DNA from: Litoditis marina
Lineage: Eukaryota > Nematoda > Chromadorea > Rhabditida > Rhabditidae
Direction of reading: 5' to 3'
Length of the DNA stretch: 64,000 nucleotides
Assembly: GCA_964036275.1 (NCBI GenBank)
Contig: OZ038436.1
Location: 14,163,904-14,227,903 of the forward strand
Positions 13,008 to 24,700 of the stretch are shown one piece after another. The translations under genes and the position numbers were made by a program. The notes below the pieces were generated by a model. The model was not told the origin of the DNA. It ran no database searches and saw only the letters and a list, made by a program, of their open reading frames with translations. How positions within the stretch are numbered: the first letter of the stretch is position 1; every line of letters starts with the position of its first letter.

Positions 13008-16000
13008 ATGAAAGGAGAGGGTACCTCTCTTCTCCCGGTTCATGCTGGGATAAAGGCTGATCTAGATGAACTTCTGGCCAGATTCAAAGAACGGAATTCA
13101 GTTAGGTTCGTTTTTTTTTAACAGTATTCACTCCTTTTCCATGTTTTTGCCATACCGGTGCAGTTCTATAAATAAAAGATTGTAACTGATGTACAGATAG
13201 TGCGATTTGTGGAGTCTCTGCTTAGCGGTAATATATTGTTTGTTGCTTTTTCACTGTGCTGTTTCAGGTTTCGTGTTTACGCGGAAGTTGCTCGTGCTTT
13301 CCAAATTTGTGATTTCTATGCGGGACGTCAAAATACTGCGGAATTAGTCGAGGTGAGTACTTGAACGACATAACGTACCGTTTTGGTCACAATTTCACTC
13401 TTTCAGCATTGTAAACCGAAATTTTCAATCCGATAATCATTTGTACATGACACGCGATGTCTCATAGATACGGTTCTATATGAAAGTTCATAGTTTGGAA
13501 CAGAGAAAAGTGATATACGATGTCATAACTTTAGTGTAAAATACACAATATAAAAATCGTTTAAGAGGTAGAAAGATAGTTTTTTTTTGAAATGAGTATC
13601 ACCTTGATTTTCAGTTTGCCGAACGCGTCTTACAAACGGCTGTCTCCTATATGGTGTCGCGGACGGTTGTCGGTAACTCGAACCATCTGGCACATCGTTA
13701 CCTACAATCTACCAAAGCCCCAACCATCATCGAACCCTCATTCACGGTCAGTTATCATGCAGATTTTGGTTTTAACAAAATGATTTGAAAACTATTTCTT
13801 TGTTGTTAGACATTTCGCCGTTTCTGTTCGCTCCCCGCTTGTCATGAAAGTGGATACTTTTTCATTGTAAAATAGAGCCATGGTCGTTGATTTCTAGAAA
13901 GGGAACATTTCTTTTTTCCTAACTGAAACTTATGTAGCATAGAATCACTCAAAGTTTTATGATGTTTTGACTTCTTTTATTTTTATTTCAAGCGTTTGAC
14001 ATTTTCCATTTTCAGGAGAGGGTGTTCGGTGTCTACGCCTGTTATTCGCTATATCATTTGCAACCAAGCGACTTCGTTACTCAGGTATTGGTTATGTACA
14101 ATTACGGTACTTTTTCAAGTCACATTTTTACTGCATTATGTTTCTCGAAAATATCTTGAACACCTTCATACATTGTCTCTCGGTATAGTACAGGTGGAAC
14201 TAATGCCATGTCAGTAGATTAGTACTTCTGTGTACCAGCCGGGTATTGTTGTGCCACTCATTTTAACTGAATTGCTAAATTCATAAATGTAAAAAAAAAT
14301 CGTTTTCTGAATTTTATTTAAAATAATGACCATGTTAGTGGAAGTTTACCGTAGATTTTAGATACTGCCCTTTCAGATCAGAATCACCCCCGGTCAGATG
14401 CAGGAACTGGTGGAGTTTGTTGAGGAGAGACTCAGACCAGAACGACATCTGGACACGATCGCCTGTGTCTATCGATTGATCGATGACGGCGCCTTCAAGC
14501 TGGTGGCTTTCGAAACCTGCGTAAGTCTTTAGGGTGTGTAGGTTCTAGATTGTGCCTTAAAGAAGGACGATTATGTTGAGCAATCCCGTGACATCGGAAC
14601 AGAAAAGATTGCGGCGGTGCTTTCGTAGATGAGATAGTGTTAGTTGGAGTGTACAAAAGGGTAAAGATCTCTCCTACATGGAATTTAGAAATTAATAAAT
14701 CCCTCCTCACGTCGAGTGACGACCAAACTACATGGCTTGGTGATTAGTCGATAATTGTCCCTATAGTCCAAAGTGACCAAAAGTTGAGGATCCCACAAGC
14801 GGTCAACCCGGCTAACGTACGTATGGTTTCTATTAGAAGGCAAGGTCTTTTCCGCAATGATTTTTCGTTCGCACTTTGGATATTACGCTCCCAGCTTAAT
14901 TTAGGTTGTTCAAATTGAAGGATTGTCTTGTAAAAATATCAGTTGTTGAAATTAGGCATCGAACAAAGTGTGTATTCTAGTACGACCCTATCGCTCATCG
15001 AAGGTACGATCTACCGGAAGAGGAGGAGGAGGCTGCGGAAGAACCAGATCCCCCCTTCTCACGACTTCGGAATCTGCTCGAGGATCCTCTTTTCCAGGTA
15101 GGTTTCATTGGGTTAGGAAGTTAGGATCTCATCACGTTTATATGCTGTTTTGATGCACGATCATACCCTAGTAAAGTGGTCCGAATAACTAGAAAAATTC
15201 GAACAGGCTACTTTTTGTCCCAAAACGAGAAAAGTTGTCTGTTTTTGATACAAAATCATTGATTTTCCCATGATCCCATCTAAAAACGGACACTTCTCCG
15301 TCAAAAGTCGAACCTTACTGGTGTATGTGCAATTTTGCATGTTTGAAACTAGAATTTGTGTACCCGAGTACCTGTTTTGCCGCCGTGCTGCAGTAAAATT
15401 GTCCGAAACACCCTCTCCTGAAAATGGAAAATGAAAAAGAGTCCTTCTTCGTCAACATTATGAGAGTTAACTTTCATTTAGTATTTAGAGCAAAGTAATG
15501 GGGTCAAACGTATTTAAATTTTGAATCAAAAAATCTGTCATCTTACTGGTATGTGTTTGTGGCTCGTCAACCCTTGAGTGTGTCAGAGATTCTTGAGTGC
15601 TCTAGTTTTAGGGAGTATTTCAACCGCGTGATCTGGTTATCCATAAGCTGTTGACGCCGGTAACCAGATTACTTCTTATCCTACTAAGTTGTGAGATTTG
15701 GATTTCAGCAGTTGGAATCAGTGGCAGCTCGATACGAAGAGGGAAAAAAGAAGCTGGGACTCAGTATTCCGACCAGAACTAATGTTGCCGTACATATTCG
15801 AAAGTAAGTTTCAATAGATGATTAAGATTTTTTTGTATTCAGCTACCCTCTTAGACTTCAACGCTTCAACCGAATCAATCTGATACGAAATATTAGGAAG
15901 GCGGTTTTTGCCCATATCAACTCAACACTCACTAGTGAATATATTTGTTAGACAAGCATCGAAGCATCCATACATCGTGTGGCTAGTCTTTCTCCCGTAA

Positions 16001-18448
16001 TATTCAAACGTTTTACGTGAGGTTTGTGGATCTGGCAGGGTTTTGAAAATAAATAGAAATGTTTTAAATTTTCACGTTTCCCTTATCTCCACTTTCAGAA
16101 ACTATTATGATGCCCTAGCTGAAATTGACGACGAGGAGCATCAGATGGAGATCACGGTTCGCTAATTTTATGAAATTTGCTAAAATCAATCATTATTGTT
16201 TCCAATGGTTATCATTGAACGAATACGAATTGAAGGAATATGAAGGGTTATCACTGAACGAATATTTGGTTTATATTTGAGTATAATTTGAATGGTATAT
16301 ACTAGCTAAAGACCACACAATCATGAGTTAGCAATATTACCAGCTGAACCTGCCTAACCACTTTTTATGACAGCTCGCGGGTGTAATGAGAAGACGTTGT
16401 GAGCTTACTCGTTGTAGTGTTTGGCCATAGGCCATACCCCAGTAAAGTTGTCCGAATAGTCAAAAAAATCAAAAAAGGGGATCCCTTTCTGCTCAAAACG
16501 AGAGAATTTGTCTATGTTTGATGCAAAGTCATCAATTTTCACGTGTTATAATCTAAAAGCTAACTCTTTTTTTCTCGAATAGTCAGACCTTACTGTTGTA
16601 TAGTTTTGCCCTTTCTCAACCAATGTTATAACATGGCTTCATTTATATTCATTGCTATCTCCAGAATGACATGAATATGCTGACTGGTCGTAACCAGCCA
16701 CCCGAGAGCAAGAGTTCCATCAAGGCCAAGGCGTACGGCTCGAAAATAAAGCACAGCAGGAACCGCAGATATGCCGATCCATCCATGGAAGGTTAGTCGC
16801 TCGTTTTTTTTCAGATCAAGCTTGATCATATGGGATTCAGCGCGAAATCGGGTGGAAGTGAGCATGTTCGGGGGCGTACAATGAAAACATAGGAGCCTTC
16901 ACTCACTGACTACTGTTAGATCTAAAAAGGATATACATAAGAACGAAGGGGTATGGATGATTCTGATAATGAAAGCGGTTAAATGTTTCCTATACTTTGA
17001 GCAGATTTTGAACCTTTTTTTGTTCAGATAACTTCGCCGTTTCTGCTGACAGTTCGGGGGAGGAAAATGAGGACAATGATTCTGATACCATGGCGGAGGA
17101 GCCTGTTTCACAGCGAAAGAAGAAAGGGCGACCTTCAGCCGGTGGAAGAAGGTCGGCGACTCGCTTTTATCGTTTTACTCAAGGAAATGATCAACTTACC
17201 GTCTTTCTATATATCGTTCGGGCAATTGAAAAGTTACCGCGTGATATTTGTAAAATGGCATCAACCCGCGGAATCGAACTCGATATGAAAATGGTGCGAG
17301 TGATGCGTGATTCTCAGAGGTCACGTTGGATCGGCTGAACGTCCCACCTCTCACAGAAAGGCAGTTTTCAGATTCCCCATTTCAGGAAATCAATCGCAAA
17401 ACGAAAAGCAGATGCATCGATTACTGATTTGGTGGACGATATTCTAGAGAAAGACGACGTTAGTTTTCTCCCTCATTCTCCGTTTTGCTTGTAATTTAGA
17501 GAAATACCGAAATGCGTTTTGTGTCAGCGATCTCTTTTCTTCACTTTTTCTGAAATGTAGTTTCGTTCGGATTTTCAGAACAACGCAACAGAAACACCGA
17601 AGAAGGGCAGAAAAGGGAACAAGAAGAAGGCGGCGAATGCTGACGGTAGGATTTGTAGTGGTATTCGGTGCACTACTGTAGTTTCATGTTATCTTTTTCT
17701 TTCTTGAAGTATACAGTTAGCAAACTATTTCAGGGAGGAGAGCAACCAAGTTTGATGTTCATGTATAGTAATCACTCCTCAATTGCAAAATAATTCACAT
17801 ATAGGTAGTTTTGTAGTTTGTAGATAAAGGATAATTAGTGTAACATCATATTGTATTCGCAGAGGCTGGTCCCGAGGGCGAGCCGTCTACCAGCAAAGCG
17901 AGTGCTCGAAAGGCGAAGACTCTCAAAAAGAAGTCGGCCAAGGAACATCTACTGGAGACCGCGGAGGCGAGGTGAACGACGCACGATTTGTATGAGTTGT
18001 TGGAAAACGGGAAAACGTGGTTCAATTTACTTGATACTTTTATTTACATCGCTAGTGGAAAACGGGAAAACAGTTTTTTGTAACGTTATTCAATCATTTT
18101 GATAATTCTTGCTCCATGTACAAAGTACAATGGTTCTGTATTTTTTTCTCTAATTTGTAAATGTAATTAAGTGCATCTTCATCTTTTCTATTTCAGCGAA
18201 CCAGTGTCTACTCCCAAAAGAACGCTTCCTGCCAGACCTACTGTTGATGCCGAGTTCGAGGGTACGTTTCATGTTACCCCTGCTGAGTTATATGCCAAAG
18301 CTTTTAAATTATCACTTCCTGTTTTGTACTTCTTCAATATGACTTTTGATTTTCACCTATCCACTTTTCAGAGTCGTTGAAGCGCTACGCAGAAACTCCG
18401 CGGGAACGTGACCGTGCGAAGACGTTGAGTAGACTGCTGAATGACTAG
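13008..18448 (+). CDS. SNAPC1: snRNA-activating protein complex subunit 1 (SNAP43)
   Basis: Subunit of SNAPc, which binds the proximal sequence element of snRNA genes and recruits RNA polymerase II or III. Fifteen exons: 13008-13105, 13268-13352, 13615-13746, 14016-14084, 14377-14520, 14981-15097, 15709-15803, 16099-16156, 16665-16791, 17028-17319, 17386-17458, 17579-17645, 17863-17971, 18197-18261, 18372-18448; 535 residues. The N-terminal ~190 residues follow the SNAP43 pattern: a first helix (ADLDELLARFKERNSVRF), then FGVYACYSLYHLQ, RITPGQMQELVEF and DTIACVYRLIDDGAFKLV. An acidic run (EEEEEAAEEPD) follows. The C-terminal ~250 residues are charged and lysine-rich with nuclear-localisation-like clusters (QRKKKGRPS, TPKKGRKGNKKK). 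It is longer than the human protein (about 370) because of this tail. Exon 17028-17319 is the least certain; its donor is GTCACG. A close AATAAA is at 18661. Confidence 0.82.
14557..14600. mobile_element. Partial copy of the TTAA palindromic element
   Basis: TTAAAGAAGGACGATTATGT continues into the same left-arm sequence as the full copies at 21889, 26459 and 27558, including CAATCCCGTGACATCGG. The right arm is missing. It lies in a SNAPC1 intron. Confidence 0.6.
15162..15327. mobile_element. MITE, CATACCCCAGTAAAG family
   Basis: It begins CATACCCTAGTAAAGTGGTC and ends TCGAACCTTACTGGTGTATG, inverted to each other, over 166 bp. The middle shares AAAACGAGA...TTGTCT and AATCAT..ATTTTC blocks with the copy at 16433. 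The flanking 8-mers (TGCACGAT and TGCAATTT) match poorly. It lies in a SNAPC1 intron. Confidence 0.6.
16433..16602. mobile_element. MITE, CATACCCCAGTAAAG family
   Basis: It begins CATACCCCAGTAAAGTTGTC and ends AGTCAGACCTTACTGTTGTA, about 170 bp, in a SNAPC1 intron. It is the closest relative of the 15162 copy. No clear target duplication remains. Confidence 0.6.
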
Positions 18449-18793
18449 GAACGTAAGAACGTAATAATTCGGTCCTCTTACATTCGTTTTTGAAGCCGAC
18501 ATATACTTGCCTATTACCTTCTCATTCGTGAAGTGACACTATCTAGCCTATATGAACATGTACGAACGTTGGGATATGTTGAATTATTGAGATATGGGAT
18601 GACATGTTTTTTTTGTTACGAGTTGTTGTTGTTATTATGATTTTCTGTGTTTTTTCGTTGAATAAATTGTCGAAACAAAAGAGTTTTCATTATTTCTTCA
18701 TGGCTTCCATTGCGCACATATCTTTTCCAGTTGGGATTTTCAGTTGTTTTCTTCTGTTTGAGTGTTGTTGATAATGGAAAATGTTTTAGTTGA
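18449..18793. terminator. SNAPC1 3'UTR and spacer to MTHFR
   Basis: It contains AATAAA at 18661-18666, about 215 bp after the SNAPC1 stop, a plausible polyadenylation signal. MTHFR begins 128 bp downstream of it. The 345-bp spacer is short enough for processing of a polycistronic transcript. Confidence 0.5.
18784..18789 (+). other. Candidate trans-splice acceptor of MTHFR
   Basis: TTTTAG ends four bases before the ATG at 18794. It fits the same pattern as SNAPC1, the SDR and the sideroflexin. Confidence 0.4.
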
Positions 18794-21700
18794 ATGACGA
18801 AGGGTACTGGTGACAAAAAGGAGAGCTCGCAGGGCTTTCCGAAGGTGGCCTCACTTTCTGCGCTGCCCTACATGTAGGTTACTGGAATTGGTGTTTATTT
18901 TTTCATATATAGTTGTGACGAATATATATTCAAAATGATTTTTAATTTTTGACTTTATTTTTTATTTTCATAGTATGAAGACTGGCCCTTTGGTAAGGAC
19001 AAACATACTGCCGCAAGTTTTTACACACGGCTCGACAAATTCAAGCTAAAAAGAGAGATTTGTTTAAAGTAAGATTCTGTATGTCCAAAGATATATGAAT
19101 CATTTAGTTCGGATAATCTCTGTTTTCAGCGGAGCGGCTGTCACTAACGGTAGCGGTGACTCCAGCCATGGCTTAGATGACGGCATTCGCTTCGAGGTGA
19201 TCATTTACATCTACGTTTTATCACTTGAAATTGTAATGGACTAGTTTAGTATTAAAGATGCTGTAATTCATTCTTTATTGTTTTACTTTAATGTTCAAAT
19301 TACTCATATAATATACTTGTAGAATAATGTATATAGGGATCGGTCTAAGAAAAGCCGGCAGATGAGGTCTCTGTATTTCATTCGGCATTAATCGTAGTTT
19401 GAACCACACAATGCCAAGAGCCTCATATTCACTTCAGATTCTCGCGACCCCTCCTGTTTTTCTTGTTTCGCGACCCCCACAACCTGCGACTTCCATCTAT
19501 TCTCGGGAAAATTGTCGATAATTTTATAGAAAGTTGGTGAGCTAAGGGCTCGCGACCCATACTTTTCACCTAAATTTGGTCGCGACTCTCCCCTTTGGGA
19601 GAGGCTTTGGCGGTGTATGGTTTGAACGCTGTGAATTTCGGACTTGGTTCGCGACCGGTGCTGTGATGACCAAACTACAATTCATATTTGTGATGCTGTT
19701 TGTAGGCAGGGCCGCGTTCGGAGTATATTCCTCTCCATGAGAGAATAAATCAGAAGATCGCCGCTGGAGAGCCGTTTTTTTCTCTCGAGTTCTTTCCGCC
19801 CAAGACCGCGAATGGTGTGGCCAATTTCTACACAAGGTGATTACTTCTCGTTTTCAACTTATCAAACTTACGCAGTATCTCGAACACTTCACAAAAATAT
19901 ATAAAAGATATACTTCTCTGGTGAGCAGACAACTGAAAGTGTTTCATCGTTTCGTTAACAATTTTTCTGCTAAATATGCTCCAATTTGTTTCCATCGTGA
20001 AGTTACCATATATTATTTACAGGTTGGATCGGTTCAGCGAGGGTGGTCCAATGTTTGTAGATATCACGTGGCATCTGGCGAGTGATCCAGGTAGATTCCT
20101 TTTTTTAATCGAAGTAGAAATTTTTATCACAAAATATGTACACACGTGTGTGTGTGTGTGTCCGCAAAACAAGCTCCAAGAGGTTGAACTAGGAATCTGC
20201 CTTGTACAAGACTATAAAATGTATCAGCAAAAAGTAGTATTGAGTGTATTGTGATTGAGTTTGATCATGGAAGGTTGTGAGGGAAGTATGATCGTGAACG
20301 TTCGAGATAAAGCAGTCCATAGTTGCAGTCATTTCTGAGAACTGAGAAGCACCAGTTCTTATTTTTCAGCCAACATGGAGAAGGAGACATCGTCCACTTC
20401 GATTGCCGCCGGCTGTCTGGATTACTGTAGAATGGACACCATGCTGCATATGACCTGTGTACAGTACACCAAGGAGCAGACGCTCAAGCATCTACATCAG
20501 GCGAAGACTGTCGGACTCCGCAATATTCTCGCTCTGCGGGGCGATGTACCCATGGTTAGTTCTTTCATGGCAAGATCAGAAAGAGAGGGAGAGTGAGGAG
20601 AGAGGAAGAGAGGAGAATGAAGAGAGAGAGAGAGAGCGAAAGAGAGAAAGCCGAATGATTTTCACTCATTTGCAATCGAGAAATGATTTTCCCTCATTCA
20701 CTGGATTTGTTGGAATTGCTCAGTCTATTTTCAATTTCAGAAAGATGGGGACGAGGCACCTCTCTATAAGTATCGTGCACTCGACATGATCAGATGGACC
20801 AAAGAAGAGTTTGGAGATTATTTCACAATCTGTTGTTCGGGTAAGTTACTGCTAACGCACTTGATATTGGCCAATTCTACAACTAACCGGGTTTTTAGGT
20901 AACCTAACCCTTTTTTGGTAACCTTTTTTTCAGGTTACCTTAGCAGGTAACCTGGAAGTAACCTAAAACTAAAATCCGGTTAACCGAAAACCAACGGTAA
21001 AAAACACATTTTACGTTGGAAAAACCGGTAACCGGTTTTTCATTTTAGGTTATCATCCGGTTACCTACTGAGATAACCTAAAAAATAGGTTACCAAAAAA
21101 GGGTTAGGTTACCTAAAAATCCGGTTACATATAGAATTCACCCTTGATATTTCATCAAGATTGACAGAGTATGCTTGTATGTCTTACGTTGTTTACCTGA
21201 ATTCCTGTGAACTATTTTATTTGCTTTCTTATACACACAACACTTTTATTTAAGTTTTCACTTTCATACTCACATGTTATCGAATTTAAGACGTCATTAC
21301 AGTGAAATTTCTCGGTATTCCTTGCAATTGAAGTTATTTAGGCTATCCATTGGGACATCCTGAGTCTCCTTCCTACAAAGCTGACCTGATGTATTTGAAG
21401 AGTAAGGTGGAAGCCGGAGCGCATTTCATAATCACGCAACTGTTCTTCAACGCTGAGGTGAGTGGTTGTGAGGACTACACGTGCCAGTGTATTTTACCAG
21501 AATATATGCAGTTGCTGACTATTAGCCAGCAGATGAAAGAGTGTGCAGATCAAGCATACGCAGGTGCATGTGTGTAGATCATTGATACCCAAATGCGCCG
21601 CTCGATTCATTCTATGAAAAAATGATTGTATGGTGTGATGATCTCTATAGTTTGTCTTGGCTAGGTTTTCTTTTTAAATCCAGTAATACAATTTGAACTA

Positions 21701-24700
21701 GTGCTTTTAGTCATTTCCAATTCAATATTTTGCAGATTTTCGAGCGGTTCGTGAAAGACTGTCGTGAGCTGGGCATAACAGTGCCCATTCTGCCGGGAAT
21801 CATGCCCGTAATGGTAAGTGGTTGTCAACTATTACCAGCCGAAGAAATACTTTTTTTATCACATGTGTTTGAAATTCTGATTCAGTTGTTAAAGAAGGAC
21901 GATTATGTGGACCAATCCCGTTACATCGGTCCTTTAAACTGCATATGAAAAATATATTGCGGTTTAAAGGACTGAAGCGTTGCGATTGGACCACATAATC
22001 GTCCTTCTTTAACTCAATTTCTAGCAATTCAAAAACACCGAAACCATATAAGGCTGTCGACTTTCGACTTTTAAAAGCTTTGTTGACAACGGCGTATTCT
22101 ACTGTGTATTCTCAGTACCTGATGAAAATGTTCGTTAGAAAATGAAAAAAAAAAGTAACTTGTCACATGTTTCTCTGTTCAGAGCTACAATTCCATTCGC
22201 CGTATCGCCGAACTGTCCCAGCTGACTATTCCCGACTCTGTTATACAAGATCTGGAACCTATCAAGCACGATGACGAAGCTGTCATCCGATACGGTACTC
22301 AGCGGGTGAGCTTTGTCATTGTCAGCCGAACCTATGACTTCTAAGCTATATAATTCTGCTTTGTTCCATTCTATGCGTTATAGCGGGTCAGAGTGAAAGT
22401 TTGAGGAGAATGAATGTGTGATGCCTCCAACAAATATGAATTTAATGTCGTTTTTCGATCAGTGCGCTATCTTTCTCTTATGTACTTCATTCGTTGAAAA
22501 ATAGTTTTGGAACGAGAATTCTGTGAGAAACAGCGAGTAGGAAATATTAATGTTGCTCAATACTTCAGATACTCTCTTTTGGTTTAGGCGATCGAAATTT
22601 GCCGTCGATTGATCTCGAATGGCTCAGCTCCCGGCATTCATCTGTACACCATGAACAGGGAAGGACCGTGCAGGTTGGTGCCAGTCGGTTGTGTAATTAC
22701 TAGCATATCAGCTTGTCGTAGAATATTCTATCTAAGAAATATTTGCTCCAATTTTCCGAAATTAGTAAAGCGAGAGTCTGATACAGTTTGCATGTCTCTG
22801 TTCTATCGTGTCTGAGGGATATCACTGAGTGGGATGGGTTCTGCGTCAAACGCTACTGTACTTATGTTTCAAATGTCTTTTTTCACCCACAATGTTACCA
22901 TTCTCCAGATTTTTCAGTCTTCCCTCTGCCTGCTCTCATGAATTTGTGATGTTTTCTAGCGTTTTGTTGGTGTTCATATGACCTATGATAATGAGCCGTG
23001 ATGAACTATTGTATGCTAGAAACGTGTGCTCGCGCTATACCGTATTTAAAATAACTAGAAAGGTCCTGTTTGTAGAGACATTTTGCAAGGACTTGGTCTA
23101 TGGAAGAAACCATCTATGCGAGCTCTGCCATGGAAATCCCACGGCATTTCACATCCGCTCCGTTTCAAGGAAGACGTCCGGCCTATCTTTTGGAGCGCCC
23201 GACCAAAGAGCTACATATATAGGACGAAGGTGAGCCATTTGGAGGAATTATAGCGTTAGTATATCGCCTTAGTTTAAAAGTGTAGCACTAATTAGTTTAT
23301 AATTAGTTTCAAGATTGTCTGTTATTGTGGTCGAAGCAGTTTTCCTGATGAAGGCATGGTTCGTACTTTTTACGTAGGCTTTCAATATCTGACTAAAACA
23401 ACGCATGTCATGGGTATAGATCAAGTTGGTGTTAATCAATAATCAAGTTTTCTTCACTAAAAACGCGGGGGTAGTGAGCCGACGTAAAAAGTATGAACAC
23501 AGACAAAGTTGTTTCCAGGATTGGGATGCTTTCCCGAATGGTCGCTGGGGCAACAGTTCTTCGCCCGCATTTGGAGATCTTCAGGACTACTACATTTTTC
23601 ATTTGAAGGTGGGCTACACTGCCAGCCACTTTGTTTTTACACGGAACATGTTAAGCATTAGAATGCGAGAAAAGGACATGATAGAGTGCACAGTTATTCA
23701 TGATCCTTCACGTTTTACGTCACTATTCTCATTATATCAACTGAAGTGATCACTAAGATCACGATTAGTATAAAAAACACCTCAGGTGTGATGTTTAAAT
23801 GTGTTTGTTACAGGGTGCTCCAAAGAAAGAAGAGCATCTTAAGATGTATGGCGAGCAATTGAGTTCGTTTGAGGATGTGAAGAAAGTCTTCTGCAACTTC
23901 ATTTCCCAAGAGGAGAATGAGAATGGTGTGAAGGTCGGTTGCAGTCGACAAAGTTCTGGGACGATTTTATTGAACAATTAGGTAGACTGCTATAGGTGAA
24001 AACGTCAAAAATTGTCCTAGGCATCTCAGAAACTGTCTTTTTTCTGGCTATTCAACCAGGTTTGCAGGAGTATGGAAATAATCTTCACATGAATCATACA
24101 CCATGAAACACTTCTGCATAAGTAGTTCGCTACAAAATTTGACTAAATAACTTCAGGTAACGAATTTGCCGTGGAATGAACAGGAACAAGGTACCCAGTC
24201 AGAGACAACTCTCATCTCGGAGCAGCTTCTGTGGGCCAACCAACAGGTGATTTTCATTCTACATAGGGAGACCAAGATACAACGAGCAAAACATACTTAT
24301 CTATTTGATCATGTTGATGTTTGTTCTAAGAGCTCAGTGAAAGAGAAATCACTTCCCACGAAGAAAAGGTACCATCTGGTTTCATTCAAGCTTCGAAAAT
24401 ATTCCTGTCGTTTCTTCAATATTTTTTCATTCACGCTTGCTACTTCCAGTCGAAACGAAGTTTGATACTTTTTCTAATGTCAGCACTTCACAGAGTCATT
24501 TACCTGTTACATCACGGCTATTTTCCAGGGCATCCTGACTATCAACAGTCAGCCGTCTGTCAATGGAGCCCCATCTTCCGACAGTCTGGTGGGCTGGGGA
24601 AAACCCGGAGGATTCTGCTATCAAAAGGTAGTTTTCTCTAGTAGTTTTTTTTTTACATTTTTTAACGTATGAATTCGATTGCTGTTGGTTTTGGGCAATA

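Noticed and set aside
18845..18873. MTHFR exon 1 extending to the strong GTAGGT donor at 18874
   Set aside because: It leaves phase 2, and every reading of the next exon from that phase meets a stop. The donor at 18844 keeps the frame.
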